49,697 bases of DNA from Lachnospiraceae bacterium (GCA_024687745.1 JAILEM010000129.1:1-49697); one strand, 5' to 3'. Shown: positions 31,896 to 42,157, counted from the first letter of the stretch. Translations and numbers: made by a program. Notes: generated by a model not told the origin, from the sequence alone.

Positions 31896-33989
31896 TTATA
31901 TTAAAACATTGGCATCAAGGATAAGCGCAACCTCGCCATCACCAAGGATCGTAGCACCCGAGATAATACGGCTCGCACAATTAATATATTTTCCAAGCGA
32001 CTTGATAACGATCTCCTGTTGTCCTATAAGTTCATCAACAACAAGACCTGCAAGCTTATCGCCCTTCTTTACCACGACTACTATCATCTCATCCTTATCC
32101 TCGGATCCCTCATCTATATTGAGGACTCCGTGAAGTCTTATAATAGGTATCACGTTCTCTCTTAAGGTGATAACTTCTTTTGCCTCCACATACTTAACAT
32201 CGGATTTCGAAATACTCTCTATAGTATCGATGGAGCCAAGAGCGATAGCATATTTTTCTTCTCCGACAACTACCATAAGTGCCTGAATAATGGCAAGCGT
32301 CAGAGGAAGTCTTACGGAGAATGCAGAGCCTTCACCAAGCTTTGTCTTGACAGATACATCACCGCCCAAAGATTCGATCTTTGATTTAACTACATCAAGA
32401 CCGACTCCTCTTCCGGATACATCTGTTACTACCTTGGCTGTTGAAAAGCTTGGCTGGAAAAGCATATCGATGACTTCTTTCTCAGTAAGCTGTTCAGCCT
32501 GTTCGGGAGTGACGGCACCCCTCTCTATTGCCTTTGCCCTGACTGCTTCAACATCTATTCCGTTACCGTCATCTCTTACCTCTATGATAACATTATTACC
32601 ATCCTGATAAGCATCAAGGAAGATGGAACCTTCTTCCGGTTTACCTCTCTCAGCTCTTACTTCCGCTGACTCAAGTCCATGGTCTGCAGAGTTTCTGATG
32701 AGGTGCATCAAAGGATCACTGAGTTCATCTACAACGGTTCTGTCAAGTTCTGTATCTTCACCGGACATGAACAGATTCATCTTCTTGTTGAGCTTTTTGG
32801 AAAGATCCCTTACCATCTTGGGGAACCTGTTAACTACACTCTCAATAGGTACCATCCTGACCTTCATGACAGATTCGTGAAGATTGGTCGTAACGCTTTC
32901 GAGATATCCTATATGATCATTGAAGGAAGAAGAATTTGCCATTCCCTCTCCCGAAGAAGCCGAAACGATACTGTTTTTTGCAATGATCAGCTCACTTACA
33001 AGATTCATAAGAACGTCAAGCTTTTCTATATCAACTCGAACTGTTCTGTTAACCACAGGCTTACCCGCCGAAGGCTTGGTCTGTTTATTCTGCGCGGCCT
33101 GAGCCGAAGGAGCCTTGGGCTTAGGTTCTTCTTTGACTGCCGGTGCGGTCTCTGTAACCGTTTCCTTGGGTTCTTCCTTTGTTGTAAATGACTGTATGTC
33201 TACTTTTTCACCGATGCATTTTTCGATCTCTGACACACTTAACACAGCAGCCTCAACCTTATCATAAGGTTCTGCCGTAGCAACATACATTGAGAAATCA
33301 AAATCAAATTTCTCATCTTCTATATCCTGTGCGGAAGGATTGGTCACTATTATCTCGCCTATGTCCTCTATGGCTTTAAAAACAAGGAATGCTCTGGCTG
33401 CTTTAAGTACGCATGACTCCTGGATATGGACACCTACACCGTATATATTGAGGCCTTTTTCGTCAGCGTCCTTTATCGCGCTTATATTTTCCTCCGAGAG
33501 CTTTATATCCTGCCAGGGCTTGTCTTTTGAATCAGCGCCGTCCGAAGCACTCTTGCCTTCGTCTTCTGTCTTTTCCGCCTCATCTGCTGCAGGCGCTTTC
33601 CCGAGTCCCTCATCAAGTATCCTGTTAAGCTCCTTGATTATAGGCTCATTATCGTTTGTGCCCTCGTCAGAGGTTTCCCTTATTACCTTTTCGTACTCCT
33701 CGAGCGCATCGAGAGCCTTGAAAAGTACATCTATAAGGTTGGAATTAACCTTCATGTTGCCGTTTCTGACTTCGGTAAATACGTTTTCCATATCATGGGT
33801 AAGATTCTGCATCCTCTTGTATCCCATGGTACCTGCCATACCCTTCAGGGAGTGAGCCGAACGGAATATCTCATTGATAGTATCCGTATTATCGGGCTCC
33901 TGTTCCAGGATCATAAGCTGATCGCTCAGACTCTGAATGTGTTCGCTGGTTTCATCGAGAAAGATTTCCAAATACTGGTTAACATCCAT
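31896..33989 (-). CDS. cheA: Chemotaxis histidine kinase CheA
   Basis: The 697-residue protein has the full CheA order: an N-terminal Hpt domain with the phospho-acceptor in RSAHSLKGMAGTMGY (about His47), a P2-like region, a Pro/Ala/Lys linker, the dimerisation helix pair from about residue 315, and the ATPase domain. The ATPase has LIRNSADHGLE, VRDDGNGID and VSGRGVGLDVVK, and a CheW-like domain ends the protein. It autophosphorylates in response to receptors and passes phosphate to CheY and CheB. It starts one base after the cheB stop, so the two are tightly coupled, and the ribosome site is GGGGG. Confidence 0.97.
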   Translation of the reverse strand: MDVNQYLEIFLDETSEHIQSLSDQLMILEQEPDNTDTINEIFRSAHSLKGMAGTMGYKRMQNLTHDMENVFTEVRNGNMKVNSNLIDVLFKALDALEEYEKVIRETSDEGTNDNEPIIKELNRILDEGLGKAPAADEAEKTEDEGKSASDGADSKDKPWQDIKLSEENISAIKDADEKGLNIYGVGVHIQESCVLKAARAFLVFKAIEDIGEIIVTNPSAQDIEDEKFDFDFSMYVATAEPYDKVEAAVLSVSEIEKCIGEKVDIQSFTTKEEPKETVTETAPAVKEEPKPKAPSAQAAQNKQTKPSAGKPVVNRTVRVDIEKLDVLMNLVSELIIAKNSIVSASSGEGMANSSSFNDHIGYLESVTTNLHESVMKVRMVPIESVVNRFPKMVRDLSKKLNKKMNLFMSGEDTELDRTVVDELSDPLMHLIRNSADHGLESAEVRAERGKPEEGSIFLDAYQDGNNVIIEVRDDGNGIDVEAVRAKAIERGAVTPEQAEQLTEKEVIDMLFQPSFSTAKVVTDVSGRGVGLDVVKSKIESLGGDVSVKTKLGEGSAFSVRLPLTLAIIQALMVVVGEEKYAIALGSIDTIESISKSDVKYVEAKEVITLRENVIPIIRLHGVLNIDEGSEDKDEMIVVVVKKGDKLAGLVVDELIGQQEIVIKSLGKYINCASRIISGATILGDGEVALILDANVLI

Positions 33990-33990
33990 T

Positions 33991-35184
33991 TTAATAAACC
34001 CCCACGTTCTTAATAATATGTTCTGCTATTTCATCAAGAGGAACAAGTTCGTTTACGGCGCCGCTCTGTACTATGGCTCTGGGCATTCCGTATACGGTAC
34101 ATGACTCCTCATCCTGCGCAATGACGCGCACATTTTTTTTCTTCTTCAGTTCGAGTATTCCGGCTGTACCATCGCTTCCCATTCCGGTCATGACAACGCA
34201 TACGATCTCATCATATTTGGAATTTATGAGCGATTCGTACATATAATTGGCACAGGGCTTGACGCCTTCCCTGCTTGGCTGGTCAGAATATTTTATCGCA
34301 TACATATTTCCTCCGGTCGGTTCGGCGTTCAGATGAAGTCCGCCCTGGGCTATGTATACGTGGCCCTCTTTTATCAGCTCTCCATCCACAGCCTCAGTTA
34401 CGGGAATGTTTCCAAGCGACGTAAGTCTTTCCGCCAGCGATTTGGTAAATCCCTTTGGCATATGCTGAACAAGCAGCACCGGTGCCTTAAGATTTTTGGG
34501 AAGCTTTGGTATGACATATTGCAATGCTCTCGGACCTCCCGTAGAGCTTGCTATGGCAACGATCTTTCTGCCGCTTTTAGGTGGCAGCTCCTTTACAAGG
34601 GCCTGCGCATTTTTCCCCTTCGCAGACATTGACTGCATCTGCGGTCTGTCCGCCGGCTTTTTCGAAGCTGTTGCACCCTCACCTGCCGTATGTTTGTTAT
34701 GAAAATTAACATCATATCTGGCGGTAAATGTGGAAGGCTTGCTTTGGGAAGTGCTTCTTCCTACGGAAATATGATGGCTTGGCCTTGCAAGCGTTACCGT
34801 ATTGAGAAGATCAAGAAACCTTTTCCTGAAGTCATCAAGCCTTGCATCTGCAACATTTTCGGGTTTTTTTATGAAATCGATCGCTCCTAACTCAAGAGCT
34901 TCCATTGTTTCCCGTGCGCCCTCGCCGGTTGTGGTACTTGCCATCATAACATTGGCATAGACATTACTCTTCTGCATCTCCCGAAGCATTTCGAGCCCTG
35001 TCATCTTAGGCATATATACATCGAGAACAACAGCATCATATTTGTGGGAAACAATAAACTTAAAGCCTTCAGCACCATCCTTTGCCATGTCGGCAACCTC
35101 GAATCTGCTGTCGGAATTAATTATATCACAGAGTACCCTTCTCATGAGTGCAGAGTCATCGACGATCAGAATTTTTTTCTTCAT
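33991..35184 (-). CDS. cheB: Chemotaxis response regulator protein-glutamate methylesterase CheB
   Basis: The 397-residue protein joins an N-terminal receiver domain (KILIVDDSALMRRVL; phospho-acceptor in AVVLDVYMPKMTG) to a C-terminal methylesterase. The catalytic triad elements are visible as ASSTGGPRAL (serine), VQHMP (histidine) and MTGMGSDG (aspartate). It demethylates chemoreceptors and is activated by CheA. No CheR methyltransferase gene is in this window, so it must lie elsewhere. The linker of about 60 residues between domains is rich in Ser, Lys and Gln. Confidence 0.96.
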   Translation of the reverse strand: MKKKILIVDDSALMRRVLCDIINSDSRFEVADMAKDGAEGFKFIVSHKYDAVVLDVYMPKMTGLEMLREMQKSNVYANVMMASTTTGEGARETMEALELGAIDFIKKPENVADARLDDFRKRFLDLLNTVTLARPSHHISVGRSTSQSKPSTFTARYDVNFHNKHTAGEGATASKKPADRPQMQSMSAKGKNAQALVKELPPKSGRKIVAIASSTGGPRALQYVIPKLPKNLKAPVLLVQHMPKGFTKSLAERLTSLGNIPVTEAVDGELIKEGHVYIAQGGLHLNAEPTGGNMYAIKYSDQPSREGVKPCANYMYESLINSKYDEIVCVVMTGMGSDGTAGILELKKKKNVRVIAQDEESCTVYGMPRAIVQSGAVNELVPLDEIAEHIIKNVGVY

Positions 35185-35193
35185 GATATTAAC

Positions 35194-35919
35194 CTACCCT
35201 TTTTCTCTTCTTCTTATTTTTCTTTCTTCTTCAAAAATATACCTGATAATACTCTCGCGCTCATCGTTGAGTATATTTATGAACTGTATCCTGTGCTCAT
35301 AAGCATTGGGATTATTTGTCATCGGTTCGGAAAAGAGTACCTTACCACGCAGTCTGTATTCATTGAGCTTACCGCTTACAAAAAGCTTGAATACAAAAAG
35401 TATCTCAGTATCAATAGGATACCTCACCTTAGAAATGAACCTTGCTCCCCCTCCGGAAATATCAACCATTATACCGTTGTTAAAGGTTATATCAGTATCC
35501 AGAAACTCAACTTTTTCGGTTACATTACCCTTATCTCCCGCTTCCTTTACCGCTCTTGATTTCATATCAAGTACGCAGTTTAGTCTGTAATACTCTCTTC
35601 TCTGATATTTCGAAAGGTCTGTCGTAAGCTCAAGTACAAGTACAAAAACATTATCATTCCTGTATCTGTCTATCACCCTTGCCAGGCACTGATATAACCC
35701 GTTACTTGTATAAAAGCAGAGATTATATTCTCCGTCTATAGGTAAGAGTACAAGCTTGCCGTGCTCCATGGGCATAGCAACCTTGAGCTGATCCTCTGCT
35801 ATAATGTCAAATACAGAGCTTCTGTATTGCCGTTTTTCATTTAGCGTTTCACTTTCTCCGAGTGATTCGATAGTTTCAAGATCAAGCTTATCTCCCACCT
35901 TGACATATTTTGATAACAT
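35194..35919 (-). CDS. PilZ-domain flagellar brake protein, YcgR-like
   Basis: The 241-residue protein has a YcgR-like N-terminal domain followed by a PilZ domain. The cyclic-di-GMP-binding signature is complete: RREYYR (RxxxR) and DISGGGARF (DxSxxG). YcgR-type proteins bind c-di-GMP and slow the motor by contacting the stator or switch. The gene sits between flhG and cheB, where the Bacillus operon has none, placing the brake under flagellar control. The start has an AGGAGG site. Confidence 0.9.
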   Translation of the reverse strand: MLSKYVKVGDKLDLETIESLGESETLNEKRQYRSSVFDIIAEDQLKVAMPMEHGKLVLLPIDGEYNLCFYTSNGLYQCLARVIDRYRNDNVFVLVLELTTDLSKYQRREYYRLNCVLDMKSRAVKEAGDKGNVTEKVEFLDTDITFNNGIMVDISGGGARFISKVRYPIDTEILFVFKLFVSGKLNEYRLRGKVLFSEPMTNNPNAYEHRIQFINILNDERESIIRYIFEEERKIRRREKG

Positions 35920-35934
35920 AATAACCTCCTGAAC

Positions 35935-36816
35935 TTATGAAAACTTCTTTCCTCTGACCATATTGGCAAAAAACCCGGCCATACCGTGTTTATGATAGGC
36001 AGCCACCGGGTCGCCTCCTGTGAGTGTTGCTGCTATGGCTTCAAATGCCATGGAAGATTTGGCATTAGGATTATCTATCGAAATAGGCGTCTGCTGCATA
36101 ATAGCCTTTACAAGCTGAGGATCCTCCGGTACATATCCCAGATATTGTATCGGCATCTTCAGATATCTGTTTACAACGGCATTAAGTTTATTATATAACT
36201 GTTTTCCCTCATCCGCTCCGGAAACCTTATTTGCTATAACCTTGATAAGTGTCATTTCCCTGTTATATCTTGGATGCCTGTTTAAGGCCTTTAACAGCGA
36301 ATAGGAATCCGTTATGGAGGTAGGCTCCGGTGTAGTTACCAGTAATACCTCTCCGCTTGCAACAAGAAATTCTATAACCGCATCGGATATTCCGGCCCCT
36401 GTATCTATTATAATAACATCTGCAAGAGAATCCAGTTCGGCAAGATTCTGGACAAGATAGTTTATATAATCCCTCCCGAGATTTGAAAGTCCGGCTATCC
36501 CCGACCCTCCGGAAATAAACCCGATATCCATAGGCCCCATCGTTATGATCTCCTTAATGTTCTTGCCCTGGTATATGAGATCGGAGAGATTATGCTTTGG
36601 AACAGCACCAAACATCACCTCGATATTGGCAAGACCAAAGTCGGCATCAAAAATGATGACACGCTTGGAAAGCTTCTTTAACTGTACGGCAAGATTTATA
36701 GACACATTCGACTTTCCGACACCGCCTTTACCGCTCGTTACCGTTATGACTCTTGCAACGTTTGTCCTGACCTGTTCTCTTTTTATGATATTTCTTAGAT
36801 TCTGCGCCTGATCCAT
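35935..36816 (-). CDS. flhG: Flagellar number regulator FlhG (MinD/ParA-like ATPase)
   Basis: The 293-residue protein opens with MDQAQNLR, the DQAxxLR helix by which FlhG stimulates FlhF GTPase. A deviant Walker A motif (TSGKGGVGKSN) follows, then DADFGLANIE and DTGAGISD. It is a membrane-associating ATPase controlling the number and position of flagella. The start codon overlaps the end region of flhF, and AGGAGG lies in the last flhF codons. Adjacency to flhF supports the assignment over a plain MinD. Confidence 0.95.
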   Translation of the reverse strand: MDQAQNLRNIIKREQVRTNVARVITVTSGKGGVGKSNVSINLAVQLKKLSKRVIIFDADFGLANIEVMFGAVPKHNLSDLIYQGKNIKEIITMGPMDIGFISGGSGIAGLSNLGRDYINYLVQNLAELDSLADVIIIDTGAGISDAVIEFLVASGEVLLVTTPEPTSITDSYSLLKALNRHPRYNREMTLIKVIANKVSGADEGKQLYNKLNAVVNRYLKMPIQYLGYVPEDPQLVKAIMQQTPISIDNPNAKSSMAFEAIAATLTGGDPVAAYHKHGMAGFFANMVRGKKFS

Positions 36817-36817
36817 A

Positions 36818-38146
36818 TCACTTACCTCCTAACAGCTGCTTGACTGTAGACTGTGGCGAAAACGGCTCAATATCATCAGGAACGCTCTGACCGCAGGTAA
36901 CATAAGACATGTCCGCTCCGGTATACATACGTATATTCAACAGATTCCCAAGAGCTCCCGTCTCATCCAGTTTGGTAAATATCAGCTTAAATTTGTTAAA
37001 GTCGGTATATGAATCTACTATATTCATAAGATCCCTGTACTTTGTCGTTGCGGAAAGTACAAGAAAGATCTCCTTTTCTATATCAGGCTCTACACTGTCT
37101 GCGATCTGACTCATGCTGGTCTTTAATTCATCATTATTATGTGAATGTCCCGCTGTATCTACCAGAATATAATCAGACTGTTTAAAATCGTCTATTGCCT
37201 CCTTCATCTCATCTGCGGAATATATGACTCTGAATGGTATATTCAGTATACCTGCATAGGTACGAAGCTGCTCTGCTGCTCCGACCCTGTATGTATCGGC
37301 AGTCAGTAATACAACCTTTTTCTGGTCATTTACACAAAGATTTGAAGCTATCTTGGCTATCGTGGTTGTTTTTCCAACTCCGGTAGGCCCTATAAAAAAT
37401 ACTACCTTGGCTCCCTTCTTAGCCGGTGTAATGGTCTTTGGCTGTCCGAATTTAAGGATAAGCTTCTGATAAACATTTGACAGTACCATATCGATATCTG
37501 CATCCTTATCTGCCTTACCCAGTTCATCTATGACCTCATTTGCATACCTCTCCGCCACTTCATTATCGATGAGTGTATTATATATAAGCTTCAGATATGA
37601 AACCTGTCCGGATTCGGGTTCAGACTCTGTTTCCGATTCCTTTGTCTCATTTTCCTTTGCGAGCTGCTTTTCGATAAAGCTCTGAAGATTATCCAGCTTC
37701 TCCTCAAGAAGCTTGTCTCCCGAAGGGATATCTGCACTCTTTTTCTGTATCTGCGGTTTCTTCTCCTCTTGTGCCAAAAGATCCGGTCTTATATTTTCAT
37801 CAGCAGCCAGATCAAGGGAGGAACCGGATACTCTTTTCTTTTCATCCGTTAAAGTCTTACTGTCGGCATTATCCTTTACCGTTCCTCTTTGGCCGATACC
37901 TTCATGCCTTTGAAGAGATTGATTCTTACCGAGTGGTTTTATCGGAACACCGGGTTTAAAGGGGATCCTCTCCTTTTCATCCTCCAATGCCACGGTAACC
38001 TCGATCTTTGAACGCTTAAAGAGCGATAAGAACCCCCTCTTTTTTACATTACGAACGTTCATTATGACAACGCCGTTACCTAACTCTCTTTTAGCTACCT
38101 GAACAGCCTCTTCTTCTGTTTTTCCCTCAAATTTCTTGATTATCAT
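36818..38146 (-). CDS. flhF: Flagellar biosynthesis GTPase FlhF (SRP-like)
   Basis: The 442-residue protein has a variable N-terminal half (MIIKKFEGKTEEEAVQVAK, then a charged linker) and a C-terminal NG GTPase domain related to FtsY/Ffh. The GTPase has GPTGVGKTT, TADTYRVGAAEQLRTYA, DTAGHS and TKLDETGALGN. FlhF sets flagellar placement together with FlhG. Its ATG overlaps the flhA stop (TAATG), indicating translational coupling. DTAGHS replaces the more usual DTAGR, as in several FlhF proteins. Confidence 0.96.
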   Translation of the reverse strand: MIIKKFEGKTEEEAVQVAKRELGNGVVIMNVRNVKKRGFLSLFKRSKIEVTVALEDEKERIPFKPGVPIKPLGKNQSLQRHEGIGQRGTVKDNADSKTLTDEKKRVSGSSLDLAADENIRPDLLAQEEKKPQIQKKSADIPSGDKLLEEKLDNLQSFIEKQLAKENETKESETESEPESGQVSYLKLIYNTLIDNEVAERYANEVIDELGKADKDADIDMVLSNVYQKLILKFGQPKTITPAKKGAKVVFFIGPTGVGKTTTIAKIASNLCVNDQKKVVLLTADTYRVGAAEQLRTYAGILNIPFRVIYSADEMKEAIDDFKQSDYILVDTAGHSHNNDELKTSMSQIADSVEPDIEKEIFLVLSATTKYRDLMNIVDSYTDFNKFKLIFTKLDETGALGNLLNIRMYTGADMSYVTCGQSVPDDIEPFSPQSTVKQLLGGK

Positions 38147-40200
38147 TATGCTGCTACCATTCCGACAGATTGAAGATTGATATTACTGTCTACTTCATTA
38201 TAGGAAACTACTATGAGATCTTTGAAATAATCCTCCGTCAGCTTCTTAAAATAAAGCCTGACTATCGGGGAGGTTATGATTATCGGATTCTTACCAAGAT
38301 TTTCAAGCTTTGCTATCTCTGTTTCCACAGATTTCATTATCGCCTTTGTACGTTCGGGATCAAGAGTCAGATAAGCGCCCTGCTCGGTCTGTTTGATGCT
38401 TGCCATTATCTCCTGTTCGATCTTGGGATCCAATGTAACAACACTTGTAGTTTCATTGGCCGCAAAAAACTTGGCGGATATGGCACGTTTAAGAGCCTGT
38501 CTGACATATTCCGTAAGAACATCCGTATCCCTTGTAACAACTGCATGATCCGCTAATGTCTCAAATATCGTAAGCAGATCTCTTATGGAAATTCCCTCAC
38601 TGAGAAGATTCTGAAGTACCTTTTGTATCTCACCTATACCCAAAAGCTTAGGTGTAAGCTCATCAACAACCGAAGGAGAATTCTCCTTGACGTTGTTGAC
38701 AAGATTCTGAACATCCTGCCTTGTAAGAAGTTCGGCAATATGCTGTCGTATAACTTCCGTTAAATGAGTGGCTATGATACTTGGCGGATCTACTACCGTG
38801 TACCCAAGGCTCTCCGCCCTTTCTCTCTGAGATTCGGTTATCCACAAGGCCGGCAGATGGAACGAGGGTTCCTGTGTGGGAATACCCGATATCTCCTCCT
38901 CCACAAATCCGGGATTCATGGCCATATAATGGTCAAAAAGGATCTCACCCTCACTGACCTGGATTCCCTTTATCTTGATGATGTACTGGTTCGGATTCAG
39001 CTGTATGTTATCCCTTAACCTTATAATGGGTACAACGGTTCCAAGCTCCAAGGCTATCTGACGCCTTATCATGACCACTCTGTCCAGCAGATCACCACCC
39101 TGATTTACATCAGCGAGAGGGATTATTCCGTAACCAAACTCCAGCTCTATGGGATCCACCTGTAAGAGTGACGTGACATTCTCTGGCTTTCTCACTTCCT
39201 CCGCCTCTGCCTCTGATTCATCTACCGCTGCCTCAACCTCACTCTCCTGGGTGAGCGTTGCCACATATCTTCCGACAAGGATAAACAGCATACCTATAGT
39301 CAGAAATATAACTGCATTCAGTGGAGTCACTATTCCCAAGAAGGATATGACGCCTCCCACAAAATACAGGGCCTTTGGCATACCAAAGAGCTGCTTTACA
39401 ACGGAATCACCAAATTCTCTCTGCTTACTTCCCTTTGTGATAAGAATACCGGATGATAAGGATATTATAAGTGATGGTATCTGGCTGACCAATCCGTCAC
39501 CTATCGTCAATATGGAATACTTTTGCATGGCCTCTGCAAAGCCCATCCCGTTATTGAGGACACCGGTCGCTATACCTCCGATAATATTGATGGCGGTTAT
39601 TATAAGACCCGATGTCGAATCTCCCTTTACATACTTAATGGCACCATCCATGGAACCGAAGAAATTGGATTCTTCCTGCAGCTTTTCTCTTCTTATCTTT
39701 GCTTCGGCATCATCTATGGCTCCCGTGTTAAGGTCTGCATCTATGGCCATCTGTTTTCCGGGCATTGCATCGAGCGTAAACCTTGCCGTAACCTCCGCGA
39801 TCCTCTCGGTACCTTTATTGATGACCATGAACTGGATGATGATCAGGATTATGAAGATTATCGCACCTATGATAAGATCTCCGCCACCTACGAAATTACC
39901 GAAGGTCTGAACTACATTACCCGCGTCTCCCGTTGTAAGGATAAGTCTTGTGGAGGATACGTTAAGGGATATCCTGAATATCGTTGAAAACAGAAGTATC
40001 GTAGGGAAGTTATCCATGTCGAGAACTTCCTTACAGAACATACAGTTGAAAAGAATGGCGAACGAAATAGCCATATCCGCCGCCAGACATATGTCCAGTA
40101 TAAGCGGACTTACCGGTACTATCAGAAATATAAACGCAAAGAGCAGATAAAGGGCAACGCCCAGATCAGCTTTACCGATTTTCTTTCCCGCAATATTCAT
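38146..40200 (-). CDS. flhA: Flagellar type III export gate protein FlhA
   Basis: The 684-residue protein has an N-terminal half with about eight membrane segments and a conserved cytoplasmic loop (ARFTLDAMPGKQMAIDADLNTG). A soluble C-terminal half, which binds substrate-chaperone complexes, begins near residue 335. The loop stretch IKYVKGDSTSGLIITAIN is also typical. FlhA forms the nonameric export ring. It starts 11 bases after the flhB stop and overlaps flhF by one base. Confidence 0.97.
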   Translation of the reverse strand: MNIAGKKIGKADLGVALYLLFAFIFLIVPVSPLILDICLAADMAISFAILFNCMFCKEVLDMDNFPTILLFSTIFRISLNVSSTRLILTTGDAGNVVQTFGNFVGGGDLIIGAIIFIILIIIQFMVINKGTERIAEVTARFTLDAMPGKQMAIDADLNTGAIDDAEAKIRREKLQEESNFFGSMDGAIKYVKGDSTSGLIITAINIIGGIATGVLNNGMGFAEAMQKYSILTIGDGLVSQIPSLIISLSSGILITKGSKQREFGDSVVKQLFGMPKALYFVGGVISFLGIVTPLNAVIFLTIGMLFILVGRYVATLTQESEVEAAVDESEAEAEEVRKPENVTSLLQVDPIELEFGYGIIPLADVNQGGDLLDRVVMIRRQIALELGTVVPIIRLRDNIQLNPNQYIIKIKGIQVSEGEILFDHYMAMNPGFVEEEISGIPTQEPSFHLPALWITESQRERAESLGYTVVDPPSIIATHLTEVIRQHIAELLTRQDVQNLVNNVKENSPSVVDELTPKLLGIGEIQKVLQNLLSEGISIRDLLTIFETLADHAVVTRDTDVLTEYVRQALKRAISAKFFAANETTSVVTLDPKIEQEIMASIKQTEQGAYLTLDPERTKAIMKSVETEIAKLENLGKNPIIITSPIVRLYFKKLTEDYFKDLIVVSYNEVDSNINLQSVGMVAA

Positions 40201-40210
40201 ACCACATCAC

Positions 40211-41344
40211 CTATGCTGTCCTTTTGTTGTAAATGACCGCCAGTATCTCCGCTACCATCTGGTATAATTCCTGCGGGATCATGGCACCTATATCAACGTT
40301 GTAATACAGCATCCTTGCCAAAGGCTTGTTTTCAACTATCTCAACATTATTCGCCTTAGCCTCTTCCTTGATCCTTGCCGCCAGAAAATCTTCTCCCTTT
40401 GCAACCACATAAGGCGCACTTGCAACTTCCGGATCATATTTTATCGCAACGGCAAAATGTGTGGGGTTTGTAATAACTACATCCGCCTGGGGAACAGCCT
40501 TCATCATACGTCTCATCGAGGCTTCCCTCATCCTTTGCCTCTGTTTGCCTTTTATGGCCGGATCTCCCTCGGCGTTTTTCATCTCATCCTTGACTTCCTG
40601 CTTTGTCATCTTAAGATCTTCATGATGCTTATGCCTTTGATACAAAAGATCAGCAAAACCAACGATGAGATAAAAAATGCTTACCTTTATCCCCATATTT
40701 ATAACGATATTCCCAAAGGTCTGTATAGCCTGGACCAGAGAAACATCATAGAGATTGAGTATCGTGGCAACCTCAGCTGCAAGGGTTGAATAAGCCATAT
40801 AGCCGATTATCACGAGCATTACGGCCGATTTTAAGAGTTCCACGAGCTTATCCTTGGAAAAAAGTCTCTTAACTCCGCTTACAGGATTCAGTTTACTGAA
40901 TTTAGGCTGTAAAGGCTTTGTTGAGACCTTCCATTTGACCTGAACAAGGTCGACCACAAAGGCGATAACAAAAGCTACTAAAAGAAACGGCAGGATATAG
41001 GTAAGTATATTAAGGACTGAGCTCATGAAAAGCTTCCTGAATGTAAGTGAAGGAATCTCTCCCTCTATCATTTTGGTATATACCGGTATAGTGGAATATA
41101 CCGAATGAAAGGTTTCCAAAAACTTTATTCCTAAGCTTCCTGCGTAAAACTTGAGAATTATAAACAACGAAAGAAGACTTATAGCCGAATATAATTCCTT
41201 ACTTTTGGCTACATTTCCGTCTTTTCTTGCCTCTTCGGTCCTTTTGGATGTAGGCTCCTCTGTTTTTTCTCCCCCGGGACCCTCTTTGGCAAAGTACTGA
41301 AGATCAAGCTTAAACAGATATTCCCTGTTTATATCTTCTCTCAT
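40211..41344 (-). CDS. flhB: Flagellar type III export switch protein FlhB
   Basis: I chose the ATG at 41342-41344 (MREDINREYLFKL), giving 377 residues, because GGGGG lies five bases upstream; an upstream GTG at 41362 has no ribosome site. Four membrane helices precede a cytoplasmic domain with the self-cleavage site NPTH (in VVITNPTHFAVAIKY), which switches export from rod/hook to filament substrates. The N-terminal segment GGEKTEEPTSKRTEEARKDG is diagnostic. The gene lies between fliR and flhA. Confidence 0.96.
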   Translation of the reverse strand: MREDINREYLFKLDLQYFAKEGPGGEKTEEPTSKRTEEARKDGNVAKSKELYSAISLLSLFIILKFYAGSLGIKFLETFHSVYSTIPVYTKMIEGEIPSLTFRKLFMSSVLNILTYILPFLLVAFVIAFVVDLVQVKWKVSTKPLQPKFSKLNPVSGVKRLFSKDKLVELLKSAVMLVIIGYMAYSTLAAEVATILNLYDVSLVQAIQTFGNIVINMGIKVSIFYLIVGFADLLYQRHKHHEDLKMTKQEVKDEMKNAEGDPAIKGKQRQRMREASMRRMMKAVPQADVVITNPTHFAVAIKYDPEVASAPYVVAKGEDFLAARIKEEAKANNVEIVENKPLARMLYYNVDIGAMIPQELYQMVAEILAVIYNKRTA

Positions 41345-41364
41345 TCTTACCCCCGTTTTCACCC

Positions 41365-42144
41365 CTATGTCATACTCTCTATCATAGCAGTCATCATGGT
41401 CTTCATTTCCCTGAAGATATAATCGGCCGCATGAGGAAGGAATCCTATGGTAAAAAATATCACGGCAAACCCGACTACTATCTTTATCTGAATACCCACA
41501 GAAAACATATTTATCTGCGGTGCCGTCTTAACAAGGATCCCAAGTACCGCATTTACAAGCATTATCGATACTATAACCGGTATACATATCCTGAATGAAA
41601 TACTCATATAATCGCTCAGGAATAATACTATCGACCTCGTCATCCTCTGTGAATCAAAAACCTGCTTTCCCAAAGGGATAAGTGTATAGGTCTCGATTAT
41701 TGCCCTTATAAAATAATAATGCATTCCGGATATGACCATTATAAGTGTAACGCCGTACTGATAGATCGTTCCGGTAAAGCCTCTTGCCTCCCTTGTGGAA
41801 GGATCAAAGAGCTGAACCATGGAGATTCCGATCTCCATATCAGAAATCTTTCCGGCAAACTGAAGGATCGACTCACAGATATTTGCTCCCATCCCGATTA
41901 TCAGTCCGCACATGGCTTCCTTAAGTACAAGGGCAGCATAGCCGTAAACCGTACTGTATACAAGAGGCGTATGAGGAACCACTCCGTATACAAGATAGGA
42001 TACAAACATGGCAAATCCTGCCTTGAACCTCCTTGGTATGTTCCTGCTCGAAAAGAAAGGACAGGAAACTATAAAGGAGGACATCCTTGTAAATATTAAC
42101 AGATAGATCTCAAGATCCCTGTATGAAAATGAATAGTCTAACAA
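41365..42144 (-). CDS. fliR: Flagellar export gate protein FliR
   Basis: The 259-residue, strongly hydrophobic protein has about six membrane helices and family stretches such as LLIFTRMSSFIVSCPFFSSRNIP and GKISDMEIGISMVQLFDP. It assembles with FliP and FliQ into the export core. The start codon appears to be TTG (42142-42144), directly after an in-frame TAG, with only a partial GGTGG Shine-Dalgarno; no ATG occurs in frame until residue 21. It starts 13 bases after the fliQ stop. Confidence 0.94.
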   Translation of the reverse strand: MLDYSFSYRDLEIYLLIFTRMSSFIVSCPFFSSRNIPRRFKAGFAMFVSYLVYGVVPHTPLVYSTVYGYAALVLKEAMCGLIIGMGANICESILQFAGKISDMEIGISMVQLFDPSTREARGFTGTIYQYGVTLIMVISGMHYYFIRAIIETYTLIPLGKQVFDSQRMTRSIVLFLSDYMSISFRICIPVIVSIMLVNAVLGILVKTAPQINMFSVGIQIKIVVGFAVIFFTIGFLPHAADYIFREMKTMMTAMIESMT

Positions 42145-42157
42145 ATCCTACCACCGG

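Noticed and set aside
39149-39910. A 253-codon plus-strand open frame opposite flhA
   Set aside because: It is the antisense shadow of strongly conserved flhA codons, has no ribosome site, and resembles no protein.
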